From Pseudomonas panipatensis (GTDB lineage: Bacteria > Pseudomonadota > Gammaproteobacteria > Pseudomonadales > Pseudomonadaceae): a stretch of DNA of 64,000 nt. Shown in pieces: positions 46,833-55,634 of this stretch. Both the position numbers and the translations under genes were made by a program. The notes beneath the pieces are model-generated. The model saw nothing but the letters and a program-made list of their open reading frames with translations, was not told the origin of the DNA and made no database searches. The stretch's first letter is position 1. Each line of letters starts with the position of its first letter. The DNA lies in assembly GCF_900099785.1 (NCBI RefSeq), contig NZ_FNDS01000001.1:496001-560000 (forward strand). Direction: 5' to 3'.

Positions 46833-47909
46833 TCAGGGCTTCGCTGGTGTTTGCAGAGCGCCCGGCTTTACGCCCGGGCGCTTCTTTTGCGGGAACGGGT
46901 GGTAGAACCAGCGCAGCACGGCGACGCGCTTGATGAGTTCGCCGATCAGCAACGGTACGACCACCGCCACCACCAGGGCCACGCTCGCCGCCAGCACCGT
47001 GGGCAGCCCCAGGTATTCCAGCAGGGCGAAGGTCTTGTGCTGGATCTCGCCGTGGAAGATCAGCAGGATCAGCGTCGACTGGCCAATGTAGTTCATGGGC
47101 CCGCGTAGCCAGGGCACCTGCATGAGCACCCCCGACAGCGCCCAGCACAGGTAGACGCCGCACACGGACATCGCGCTGCTCCAGAACCAATGGTCATAGC
47201 GGCGTTGCGCAAGGTCCTGGCTGGCGTGGCTGTACAGGAACAGGGCGGCGAAGATCAGCACCGACAGCAGCAGCGTCCAGATCGAACTGCGGTGCTCGCG
47301 CAGCCGCCCGCGCAGCAGGTAGCCGTAGATGAAGAAGGTGCTGCTGATCGGCACTATCTCCAGGCTGAACGGCAGGCCGGGCAGCAGCCACTGATGTTCG
47401 CCGAAGGTCACCGGGATCTGCCAGAACCAGCCCAGGCAAAGGATGCCGAACAGCAGTTGCAGGGCGACCAGGGCGCAACTGAGCGGCAATGACAGCTGCA
47501 ACAGGCGCACCACTCGCAGGAACACCCAGGCATAGAGGGTGGCCAGCCAGAAGTGCGGGAGGAACCACAGCGCCTGCCAGGGAATGGTATCCACCGAGGC
47601 GTAGAAAACGCCGCCGATGTCCGCCAGCAGTGGTTGGTGGCGCAGCAGGTCGCGTATCACCACGTACACCAGCATGGTGACGAAGAACGGCTTGAGCAGC
47701 GCGTCGGCCTTGCGGATGGCGGTCTGCCAGAAGGGCTGCTCCGGCTTGAAGAAGACCCCGGACAGGAAGAAGAACAGCGGCAGGATGAAAGACGCCAGTA
47801 TCGGATAGAGCAGGTCCGGTGAATTGGCCACGAACCAGCCGTGGCCGAAGACGATGATCAGGATGCCGACCCCTTTGGCGACATCCATCTGTACCCAGCG
47901 TTTTTCCAT
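46833..47909 (-). CDS. pslL: Psl acyltransferase (acyltransferase-3 family)
   Basis: A 358-residue inner-membrane protein with about ten TMs of the acyltransferase_3 family (PF01757). Family start WVQMDVAKGVGILIIVFGH has the conserved R/K-x-x-D...H pattern of such O-acetyltransferases. It is the last gene of the psl operon and would modify Psl polysaccharide; in PAO1 PslL is the equivalent. The basic C-terminal tail (KKRPGVKPGALQTPAKP) is encoded by the moeA terminator hairpin, so this end may be an acquired extension. Confidence 0.85.
   Translation of the reverse strand: MEKRWVQMDVAKGVGILIIVFGHGWFVANSPDLLYPILASFILPLFFFLSGVFFKPEQPFWQTAIRKADALLKPFFVTMLVYVVIRDLLRHQPLLADIGGVFYASVDTIPWQALWFLPHFWLATLYAWVFLRVVRLLQLSLPLSCALVALQLLFGILCLGWFWQIPVTFGEHQWLLPGLPFSLEIVPISSTFFIYGYLLRGRLREHRSSIWTLLLSVLIFAALFLYSHASQDLAQRRYDHWFWSSAMSVCGVYLCWALSGVLMQVPWLRGPMNYIGQSTLILLIFHGEIQHKTFALLEYLGLPTVLAASVALVVAVVVPLLIGELIKRVAVLRWFYHPFPQKKRPGVKPGALQTPAKP
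46857..46888 (+). terminator. Intrinsic terminator of moeA inside the 3' end of pslL
   Basis: AGCGCCCGG (46857-46865) pairs with CCGGGCGCT (46874-46882) and is followed by TCTTTT. It suits the plus-strand moeA transcript, yet it lies within the last 20 codons of pslL. Confidence 0.75.
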
Positions 47910-47966
47910 GTTCCGACTCCTGAATCTATACCTGCGCCGGCTGGCCGTTGCCGCCCGGCGCGAACA

Positions 47967-49382
47967 TCATGGGCGTGCCGCCCGCCACGGGCGGTACCAG
48001 AGCGCCAGTGCGAGCAGCACCGTGGCCCCGGCGAGACTGCTCGACAGCAGTTGCAGCCAGGGACCGGGCAACGGGAACAGCAGGCCGCCGGCCAGAACCA
48101 GCAGCACGCAGTCGATCGACCATTGACGCACCCAGGGCAAGCGCCCGAGCAGGTCGAGGCGACGCATCAGCAGCAGGCCGGTGGCGATCACCCCGGCGAG
48201 GGCCGCGAGGGGAATGCCGAGCAAGCCGAAGAGCGGCGGCAGAGCGGCCAGCAACAGCGCGTTGAGCGTACTGCCGAGCAGTTCGCAGTAGAGCGGCTGG
48301 CGCGTATCGCCGGCGGCATAGGCATAGCGCGCGAGCATGGCATTGCCGCATCCGAACACCAGTGACAGGGAGAAGCCGGCCAGCAGCAGGGGCAGCGGGC
48401 CGCCGGCCGGTTGCTGCGGCAGCAACAGCGCCACCAGCGCCGGCGCCGCGCCGATCAGGCCGATGCCCGCCGGCAGGGCCAGCAGGTTGGCGGTATCCAG
48501 TCCGCGGCGCAGCAAGCCCAGGCGTTCGTGGTCGGCGCGGCCGCTCATCAGGCCGAGGAGCACCTGGTTGAGGCTCATCAGGGTGACCAGCGGCAGGTTC
48601 ATCAGCTTGCGCGCGAAATTCACCCAGGTCACCACGCCCTCGCCCAGCAGGGAGGCCACCAGGCGCTCCAGCAAGGCCAGGCCTTGGCTCGCGGCGTTGC
48701 TTGCCAGGAGCGGCCCGAGGCGGTTCGCGAGTTGGCGCAGTTCGCGGGTCGAACGGCTCAGGTGCCAGGGCCGCCAACCCTGCTGCCAGAGCGACGGCAG
48801 CAGCGCCGCCGGCATCAGCAGACTGCCGCCGATGAAGGCGAGGGCGAGCCCGGACGGCGAGCTGTGGTTGCCCTGGGTGGCGAGGAACAGCACCGGCGGC
48901 AGGTTGAACAGCAGCGAGCCGGTACCGGCCAGCACGAAACGCTCGCGCGCCTGCAGCGGGATGCACAGCAGCGCATGCAGTACCAGGCCGGGCAGGCACC
49001 AGGCGAGCAGACGCAGGCTGTCGCCGGCAAGCAGGCTGCCCTGGGCACTGAGGCCCGGACCGAGCACGTGAACCAGCCAGGGGGCGAGCAGCAGCAGGGC
49101 CAGGCTGGCGAGCAGTGCCAGTCCGGTCAGTTGTGGCAGCACCGCGGCCAGCCAGCCCGGCCGTTGCTGTTCGTCTCGCTCCAGGTACAGCGGCAGGGCG
49201 GCGGCACTGAGCAGACCGCCGGCCAGGGAGATGCGCACGGCTTCGGGCAGGAACAACGCCACCAGAAACGCATCGCTCTGCCCGCCGGCGCCCCAGGCGC
49301 CGACCAGCAGCCATTCGCGGGCGAAGCCCAGGCCGAGGCCCAGCAGCGAGGCGAGGGTCAACCAGGATGCTGCACCGAGCAT
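47967..49382 (-). CDS. pslK: Psl flippase (MurJ/MviN-like)
   Basis: A 471-residue multi-span protein with about 12-14 TMs of the MOP flippase superfamily, MurJ-type (LGFAREWLLVGAWGAGGQSDA near the start; NFARKLMNLPLVTL midway). It is predicted to move lipid-linked Psl repeat units across the inner membrane. The gene starts four bases after the pslJ stop. The position between polymerase and acyltransferase matches PAO1 PslK. Confidence 0.88.
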   Translation of the reverse strand: MLGAASWLTLASLLGLGLGFAREWLLVGAWGAGGQSDAFLVALFLPEAVRISLAGGLLSAAALPLYLERDEQQRPGWLAAVLPQLTGLALLASLALLLLAPWLVHVLGPGLSAQGSLLAGDSLRLLAWCLPGLVLHALLCIPLQARERFVLAGTGSLLFNLPPVLFLATQGNHSSPSGLALAFIGGSLLMPAALLPSLWQQGWRPWHLSRSTRELRQLANRLGPLLASNAASQGLALLERLVASLLGEGVVTWVNFARKLMNLPLVTLMSLNQVLLGLMSGRADHERLGLLRRGLDTANLLALPAGIGLIGAAPALVALLLPQQPAGGPLPLLLAGFSLSLVFGCGNAMLARYAYAAGDTRQPLYCELLGSTLNALLLAALPPLFGLLGIPLAALAGVIATGLLLMRRLDLLGRLPWVRQWSIDCVLLVLAGGLLFPLPGPWLQLLSSSLAGATVLLALALWYRPWRAARP

Positions 49383-49386
49383 GGCT

Positions 49387-50808
49387 TTACTCCACCGGCC
49401 GCGCCGACGGGCGCAGTGCCGGGCCGTCGAGCTTGCGCGTCGCGCGGCGTTGGCCGAACAGGCGGCGGGCTTCCAGCAGATTGAGGCCGAGCAGCAGCCA
49501 GAACAGGGCGATCATCACCAGGGCGAAGCTGAAGTAGTGGTCGAACAGACCGCTGACCAGCGCCGCCATGACGCCGGCGCAACTGCCGAGCCAGATGGCG
49601 TTGTCACGGGTCAGGCGGATCGGTCCGGGCTCGGGGCGGGTCTCCCGCCACCAGTGCCAGGTCACTGCGATGAACAGCAGCATGCCGCCCAGGCCGGTCT
49701 TGTAGACGAAGTTCAGCCACAGGTTGGAGATCCCCAGCAGGTTGGTGCCCGGCACCGGCGGATCGACCTTGAAGCCGATACCCAGCGGGTAGGCGGCGAC
49801 CGCCTTGGGGAACATCCGGTATTCGTCGACGCGCACCTCGGTACTGGCGTTCTGTGGCGAGAAGATGGTCGCCAGGCGCTCCTGCAACGGCGGATAGCTC
49901 ATCACCAGCAGCACCGCCAGGCCGGCGCCGAGCAATAGCAGGCGGCCGGTGTAGCGCACTTTGCGCAGCGACATCCAGATCAGCACCAGGGTCAGGCTGA
50001 CCATGGCGCCGCGCGAACTGCAGAGCAGCAACGCCGCCGCGCCGAGCACCGCCACGCTGAGACCGAGCAGGCGCCGCCAGCCCTGGTTGGCCAGACCGAA
50101 GCAGAACGCCAGCGGCAGCAGCAGGGCCATGATGCCGCCGGTGGCGTTCGGGTGCATCCACGGCGAGCCCATGCGCGAGGACAGCGCGTTGAGGCCGAAT
50201 TCGAGGTTTTCCAGGTTGGCGTAGTGGAACAGCGTGAGGACCGGCGCCATGCCCGAGGCCGAGCGGGAGCGGATGAACACGCCGATCGACAACAGCAGCA
50301 TGGCCAGGGTGCCGAGCAACAGGCAGACCACCAGCTTCTCGCGCTTGTCCGGTTCTTGCAGCAGGCGCAGGGCAAGGAACAGCGTCGACAGGTTGAGCAG
50401 CCAGCGCAGCCAGTTGGCCAGGCCGCTGGTCTGGGCCTGGATGCTCAACTGGCCGACGACGAAGGGCAGGCAGGTGAACAGCATCAGCGCCAGCAGCCAG
50501 CGCTCGGTCGGGCCTTTGTCGCGAATCACCGGCAACTGCGACAACAGGCTGTGCCAGAGCACGGCGCCCCAGGTCAGTGCCAGCAGCGCTTCGCTGACGG
50601 TGGTGCGTATGCCCAGGTTGACCGTCGAGTAGGGCATGAAGGTGGCCAGCAGGGCGAACAGCAGCAGGCCGGCCAGCGGGTAGCGGACGATGCTGAGCAC
50701 CGCGGCGACGCCAACCACGGCGGCGGCGGCCTTGGCCGGCGAGAGGGCGAGCAGTAACCCGCCGAAGGCCAGGCCAATGACAATGGCAATGAGCTTTCCG
50801 AGCGGCAT
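49387..50808 (-). CDS. pslJ: Psl polymerase (O-antigen ligase/polymerase family)
   Basis: A 473-residue protein with about 11-12 TMs and the large periplasmic loop of the Wzy_C/O-antigen ligase family (PF04932); SPWMHPNATGGIMALLLPLA and the Arg-rich EVRVDEYRMFPKAV are typical. It is the candidate Psl polymerase. The ATG at 50808 overlaps the pslI stop (TGATG); a GTG one codon upstream at 50811 is also possible. Confidence 0.88.
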   Translation of the reverse strand: MPLGKLIAIVIGLAFGGLLLALSPAKAAAAVVGVAAVLSIVRYPLAGLLLFALLATFMPYSTVNLGIRTTVSEALLALTWGAVLWHSLLSQLPVIRDKGPTERWLLALMLFTCLPFVVGQLSIQAQTSGLANWLRWLLNLSTLFLALRLLQEPDKREKLVVCLLLGTLAMLLLSIGVFIRSRSASGMAPVLTLFHYANLENLEFGLNALSSRMGSPWMHPNATGGIMALLLPLAFCFGLANQGWRRLLGLSVAVLGAAALLLCSSRGAMVSLTLVLIWMSLRKVRYTGRLLLLGAGLAVLLVMSYPPLQERLATIFSPQNASTEVRVDEYRMFPKAVAAYPLGIGFKVDPPVPGTNLLGISNLWLNFVYKTGLGGMLLFIAVTWHWWRETRPEPGPIRLTRDNAIWLGSCAGVMAALVSGLFDHYFSFALVMIALFWLLLGLNLLEARRLFGQRRATRKLDGPALRPSARPVE

Positions 50809-51911
50809 CACGGTTGTAGTTCCTCGATCAGCTCGGCCAGGCGCCGGCTATAGCTATGGGCATCGAAGCGTGCCGCCCAGTCGCGCAGGGCGGCGCGGTC
50901 AGGGGCGGGCGGGGAGGCCAGGCGAGCCATCAGCTCGACCAGCGCCGCTGCGTCGTTGGGTGAGAAGCGCGGTGCGTCCGGGGGCGCCACTTCATCCAGG
51001 GAAGAGCCGCTGGCCACGGCGACCGGGATGCCGAGCCGCAGGGCTTCCACCACCGGCAGGCCGAAGCCTTCGGCATAGGACGGTTGCCACAGGCGCTCGG
51101 CGGCGAGGTAGACCGCATGCAGTTGGGCGTCGTCGAGATCGCCGCGCGCGTACAGTCCGGGCAGATTGCGCTGATGTTCGGGCAGATGGTCGAGGCTGCC
51201 GACCAGCAGCAATTCCGGCACACCGGGGAAGCGGGTGCGCGCCTGGTGCCAGGCATCGACGAACCAGGGCACGTTCTTGCGCAATTCGCGGGTGCCGACC
51301 AGCAGCCAGTAGCGCGCCGGCAGGTTCAGGCGCTGGGGATCGGCCGGCGCGCCCGCGAAGCCATCCACCAGGTTCGGCAGCACCCGGAGCTTGTCGGCGT
51401 GCCGGGGAAACAGCCGCGCTGCCTCGTCGGCGGTGTATTGCGACGGTGTCCAGATGCGGTCGGCGGCCTGTACCGCGTAGTGGATCGAGAGGCGGTCACT
51501 GAGCTGGTAGACCGAGGCCTTGAGGCGATTGGCGTGGTAATTGTCCAAGGTGATCTGGAACAGATCGTGGAGCAGCAGCGCATAGCGCGTACCGCGCGGT
51601 TTGGGCGGCAGCGGCAAGCCCATGTTGAAGTTGGCGATGTACAGACCGACCCGCAGCTCGCGCAGGGCGCGCGGTAGATAGCCGAGCTCGAAGCGCAGGC
51701 GCAGGTGTGGCCGGTGCATGGCGGGCGACGGGCAGCCCCAGGGTGGGCATTGCACTGTCTGGCGCAAGGGGTCGCCCAGCGGCGCCACCGCGAAGCGCAG
51801 CAGGTCCACGCCCGGCAGCGCGCGCAGGGTCCGCTCCATGGCCAGGACCTGGCGGCTTATGCCGGAGCGCGGCGAGGCGGCGACGGTGCGGTAGTCCAGG
51901 CCTATGCGCAT
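50808..51911 (-). CDS. pslI: Psl glycosyltransferase (GT4 family)
   Basis: A 367-residue GT-B enzyme. It starts MRIGLDYRTVAASPRSGISR and carries the GT4 acceptor-side motif AERLWQPSYAEGFGLPVVEA near residue 280 with the E-x7-E pair. It is cytoplasmic and would add one sugar of the Psl repeat (mannose, glucose, rhamnose). It overlaps pslH by 10 bp. Confidence 0.88.
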   Translation of the reverse strand: MRIGLDYRTVAASPRSGISRQVLAMERTLRALPGVDLLRFAVAPLGDPLRQTVQCPPWGCPSPAMHRPHLRLRFELGYLPRALRELRVGLYIANFNMGLPLPPKPRGTRYALLLHDLFQITLDNYHANRLKASVYQLSDRLSIHYAVQAADRIWTPSQYTADEAARLFPRHADKLRVLPNLVDGFAGAPADPQRLNLPARYWLLVGTRELRKNVPWFVDAWHQARTRFPGVPELLLVGSLDHLPEHQRNLPGLYARGDLDDAQLHAVYLAAERLWQPSYAEGFGLPVVEALRLGIPVAVASGSSLDEVAPPDAPRFSPNDAAALVELMARLASPPAPDRAALRDWAARFDAHSYSRRLAELIEELQP

Positions 51912-53122
51912 GCCGAGGCCTCCTTCAGCGGATGCCCGAGCAGGTCGGCGTAGACCGCCTCCAATTGGCCGGCGGCCACGCCCCAATCGTGTGCCTGGCG
52001 CACATAGGCGCGGCCATGCTCGGCGATGCGCGCGGCCATGGCCGGGTCATCGAGCAGGCGTGCCAGGCCGTCGGCCAGGGCCGCCGCGTCGTCACCGCCG
52101 AGGTAGTGCACGCCGGCTTCCACGGCGAGCCCGGAAACGCCTTGCGAGGTGCTGGCCAGAGGCAAGCCGGCGGCCATGGCTTCGAGCACCTTGAGCTTGG
52201 AGCCGCCGCCGTGCCGCAGCGGCGCGAGGAAGACCGCGGATTGCGCCTGTAGCGCCGGCAGGTCGCTGACGAAGCCGCGCCATTCGATGCGCGGGTCCGG
52301 CCAGCGCTCGGCCCAGGTCGTCGGCAGGGCATGGCCGCAGACACAGAAGCGCGCTCCGGGGTGACGTTTCCACAGGCGCGGGAGCACTTCCGCCAGCGCC
52401 CATTCGACGGCATCGAGGTTGGGCGCGTACTCGTAATTCCCCAGGAACAGGATGCGCTGGCTGCCAGCGGCCGGGCGCACCGCCGCGAACTGCTCGCAGT
52501 CGACGCCGTTCACCACCACGGCTGCCGGCTGGCCGGCGATGCGCGAGAGCGTTGCGGCGTCGGCGGCGGTGACCGCGACCAGGCGCGTGGCCTGGCTCAG
52601 CACGCGGCGCTCCCAGCGTCGGTAACGCCACTGGTCGAAGCGCACGAAGGGCAGCGCCCAGCGTGGCAGGCGGTCGTAAGTGGCGGCGCCGAGCGAGGAT
52701 TCGACATTGTGCTCGGTCAGCACGAACGGTTGGGCGTGCCGCCGCAGTGCCGCCTCGTAGGGTTGGAAGGTATAGCTGTGCTCGATCTGGACGATGTCCC
52801 AGTGCTCCGCCAACAGGCTGTCGAAGGTGGCTTCCAGCGCGGGATTCAGCCCGTTCACGCTGGCCAGCAATGGCGTCGGCGCGAACAGCGCCGCGATCAG
52901 GGTGCGCAGACTGCGCAGCGGACGTCTGGGCAGCTCGATCAGGCGTTCGAGCAGGGGCGCGAGCGTGGCGCGATCGGCGGCCGCGAGCGGCTGCTTGCTC
53001 TGCACCAGCAGGGTAATGCGATGGCCGCGCGCGGCGAGGCTGCGCAGCATCTGGTACTGGCGCGTCTTGCCGCCGCTGGTGGTGGGCCAGGGCGAGTAGG
53101 GAAGAATCCAGAGGATGCGCAT
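51902..53122 (-). CDS. pslH: Psl glycosyltransferase (GT4 family)
   Basis: A 406-residue GT-B enzyme: MRILWILPYSPWPTTSGGKT at the donor-side start and FLAPLRHGGGSKLKVLEAMA near residue 300 as the nucleotide-sugar E-x7-E region. The ATG at 53122 lies nine bases after the pslG stop and follows GGGAG; an upstream ATG at 53140 is in frame but would add six residues only. Cytoplasmic transferase for the Psl repeat. Confidence 0.88.
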   Translation of the reverse strand: MRILWILPYSPWPTTSGGKTRQYQMLRSLAARGHRITLLVQSKQPLAAADRATLAPLLERLIELPRRPLRSLRTLIAALFAPTPLLASVNGLNPALEATFDSLLAEHWDIVQIEHSYTFQPYEAALRRHAQPFVLTEHNVESSLGAATYDRLPRWALPFVRFDQWRYRRWERRVLSQATRLVAVTAADAATLSRIAGQPAAVVVNGVDCEQFAAVRPAAGSQRILFLGNYEYAPNLDAVEWALAEVLPRLWKRHPGARFCVCGHALPTTWAERWPDPRIEWRGFVSDLPALQAQSAVFLAPLRHGGGSKLKVLEAMAAGLPLASTSQGVSGLAVEAGVHYLGGDDAAALADGLARLLDDPAMAARIAEHGRAYVRQAHDWGVAAGQLEAVYADLLGHPLKEASACA

Positions 53123-53130
53123 GCCGGTCG

Positions 53131-54453
53131 TCACTCCCATGTGAGCATCTGCAGCGTCGGCTTGACCTTCAGCGCGAGGCCCTGGCTGGCATCCAGGCGG
53201 GTTTCCTCGCCGCTCAGCGGATCGTACAGGGTCGCGTTGTTCAGGGCCGGCAGTTTCGCTTCGCCACCGTCCGCGGCCCAGAACAGCCACAGGTGGCTAC
53301 CGTCGCTGCGGGTCCAGGCGATGCTGTAGAGGCCATCGACGGTCGCGCCCAGTCGTGGCGGGGCTTCCGGTTTCAGGCTCGGCCCGCTGCGCTGGAGGAA
53401 GCGTTGCAGCGCCAGGTAAACCGGCTTGGGCTGGCCGTCGAGGTCGAGCAGGCCATAGTTCTGGTCGCGCACGCTGGCGCGGGCGTCCAGGTCGTTGAGG
53501 GTGAACAGGAACACCCGGTCGTAGTCCTGGGTGGCCATCAGGGCCAGGCGGCGCAGGGTGTAATCGGCCTGGCCGTCGACGCCGATGATGTCCTGGGCTT
53601 CCTTGGGGCCGGCATAGCTCGACCAGCCCCATTCGGTCGCCCAGATGGCGGGTACGCCGGAGGCGCGCAGTGTGGCGTTGAGCTGGCGGGCGCGGCCGAT
53701 GAAGTCGTCGCTGCCCGGCTGATTGCCTTCCGGCAGCTGGGTATAGGGGTGATAGGCGGCGATCGTGTGCAGTTGCTGGGCGTTCAGCGTGCCGAGCTGA
53801 TCGAACATGAACTGGCCGCCGGGCAGGTCGCTGAAGAAGGCCATGCCAGCGGCCACCACCGGTTTCTCCGGTGCCACTTGGCGCAGGGCCGTGGCGCTGG
53901 CCTGGAGCAGCCTGGCATAGCCGGCGGCGTCCGCTCGCGGCCGCCAGAAGCCGAGCAGATTGGGTTCGTTCCACACCTGCCAGGCGTCGACGCTGGGGTA
54001 GCGCTGGGCGAGCAGGGCCATGCGCAGGGCGAACACTGCCGGGTCGCGCGGCGGGTATTGGTCCTGGTAGGGCGATTCGACGGGCGCGCTGGTGATGAAG
54101 CGCGCCGAACCGACCAGATAGAAGACCGATTTGAGCTGACGTTCGCCGAGCACTTGCACCAGGTGATCGAGGTCGGCCAATTGGTACTGGTTTTCCGCGG
54201 TCTCCAGGCGATCCCAGTGCAGATCCAGGCGCACCCACTGCAGCCCCAGGGCCTGCAGGCGGTCGATCTGCTGTTGGTAGCGCTCCGGGGCGAACCAGAG
54301 AAACTGTGCATTGACGCCGAGGAAGTCCTTCCAGACCACGCTGCGCGGAGCCTGTAGGCGGTGCTCCTGGGCCGCGGCGCGCTCGTTGCGCAGACCGAGG
54401 AAGGTCACCAGACCGACCAGCGCCAGGCTGGCCAGGATGATGCTGCGCTTCAT
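53131..54453 (-). CDS. pslG: PslG endoglycosidase (GH39-like)
   Basis: A 440-residue glycosidase closely resembling PslG of PAO1 along its whole length. An N-terminal hydrophobic anchor (residues 4-20) is followed by a TIM barrel with acid/base E163 in AWQVWNEPNLLGF and nucleophile E274 in IWATEWGWSSY, corresponding to E165 and E276 of PAO1, then a beta-sandwich. PslG cuts Psl polysaccharide and releases biofilms when added outside. Its ATG overlaps the pslF stop by four bases. It is the best single marker that this is a true psl operon. Confidence 0.96.
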   Translation of the reverse strand: MKRSIILASLALVGLVTFLGLRNERAAAQEHRLQAPRSVVWKDFLGVNAQFLWFAPERYQQQIDRLQALGLQWVRLDLHWDRLETAENQYQLADLDHLVQVLGERQLKSVFYLVGSARFITSAPVESPYQDQYPPRDPAVFALRMALLAQRYPSVDAWQVWNEPNLLGFWRPRADAAGYARLLQASATALRQVAPEKPVVAAGMAFFSDLPGGQFMFDQLGTLNAQQLHTIAAYHPYTQLPEGNQPGSDDFIGRARQLNATLRASGVPAIWATEWGWSSYAGPKEAQDIIGVDGQADYTLRRLALMATQDYDRVFLFTLNDLDARASVRDQNYGLLDLDGQPKPVYLALQRFLQRSGPSLKPEAPPRLGATVDGLYSIAWTRSDGSHLWLFWAADGGEAKLPALNNATLYDPLSGEETRLDASQGLALKVKPTLQMLTWE

Positions 54454-55634
54454 GCCGCGCTCCTCGCGCAGGCGTCGGCGAAGACCTGCTTGAAGCGCCG
54501 CGCGGTTTCCGTCCAGCGCCGCTCATGGCCTATTTCGCCGGCGCGCTCGGCCCAGCTCAGGGCCAGCTCGGGATGGTGCGCCAGGGTTTCCAGGCGATCG
54601 GCCAAGGCATCGACGTCGCCCTGGGGGAAGATCGCGCCATTGCCCTCGGCGACCTCCTCGGCGAAGGCGCGCGCATCCGAGGTGATGGCGCCGCGTCCGC
54701 AGGCAGCGGCCCAGGACAGCGCGCCGCTGGTGCCGCGCTGGGCGCCGAGCAGGCTGAGCTTCTTCGACTCGCGGTAGGGCAGAACCAGGGCGTGGTGCGC
54801 CTGGATCAGCGCGGGAATTTCCTCGGCGGGCAGGTCGAGGCGCCACTGGATGCTGGCGCCGAGCTTGAGTTCGGCGATCAGCGCCTGCAGCTGCTGCAGG
54901 TAGTCGCCATGGCCGCCGAAGGCCATTTCCGCCGCGGTGCCGCCGGCCAGGGTCAGGCTCAGCCGTTCGCGCAGGGCCGGTTGCCGCTCGAAGACCTTGG
55001 CCATGGCGCTCAACAGGTCTTCGATGCCCTTGCCGCGGTAGATGAAGCCGAAATACAGCAGGCGCAGTGGTTCGAGGGGCGGCGGTGGCGCGGCGGCGAT
55101 GTCGAGGTTGCCGTGGGCGATGACCGCGAGCTGCCCCGGCGCCAGGCGCATGCGCTTGGCCAGGCACTCGCCGCCGAGGCGGGTGAGGGTGATCAGGCGG
55201 GTCAGTCCGGCGGCCAGGCGCCGCTCCTCGCTCAGCGTCAGCGGGTCGCAGAGCAGGGTCGCGGCCTGTGGGAAGGGGCTCGGCAGGCGTTGCGCCCAGG
55301 CCAGTGGCCAGGGCATCCGCGCGCGGCGCCAGACCAGGCGTTCGGGGTCGTGCACGGTGGCCGTCAGCGGCAGGCGCGGAAAGCGCTGGCGCAGTCGCTG
55401 CAGCGCCTGGAACTCGATCAGGCGCCCACCGCCGAGTTCGGCGTGGACCAGGTCCACGCCGTTCCAGTCGAAGGCGTCGAGGCGTGCCTGCAGCGCATCG
55501 CTGGTGGCCGGGCAGCCGGCCAGCGGCGTCAGTACCTGCACGCCGTTCTGCTCGAGCGCCGCGCGGAAATGGTTGGCGTAGTCGGCAATACCATTTCTTT
55601 CCGGGGGCAGCGGGGCGAGCAGAGCGATGCGCAT
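54450..55634 (-). CDS. pslF: Psl glycosyltransferase (GT4 family)
   Basis: A 394-residue GT-B enzyme starting MRIALLAPLPPERNGIADYA, a GT4-type donor fold, with LLYFGFIYRGKGIEDLLSAM near residue 195 and LVLPYRESKKLSLLGAQRGT near 285. Likely a cytoplasmic transferase of the Psl repeat. It starts within the pslE stop (TGATG) and overlaps pslG by four bases. Confidence 0.9.
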   Translation of the reverse strand: MRIALLAPLPPERNGIADYANHFRAALEQNGVQVLTPLAGCPATSDALQARLDAFDWNGVDLVHAELGGGRLIEFQALQRLRQRFPRLPLTATVHDPERLVWRRARMPWPLAWAQRLPSPFPQAATLLCDPLTLSEERRLAAGLTRLITLTRLGGECLAKRMRLAPGQLAVIAHGNLDIAAAPPPPLEPLRLLYFGFIYRGKGIEDLLSAMAKVFERQPALRERLSLTLAGGTAAEMAFGGHGDYLQQLQALIAELKLGASIQWRLDLPAEEIPALIQAHHALVLPYRESKKLSLLGAQRGTSGALSWAAACGRGAITSDARAFAEEVAEGNGAIFPQGDVDALADRLETLAHHPELALSWAERAGEIGHERRWTETARRFKQVFADACARSAA

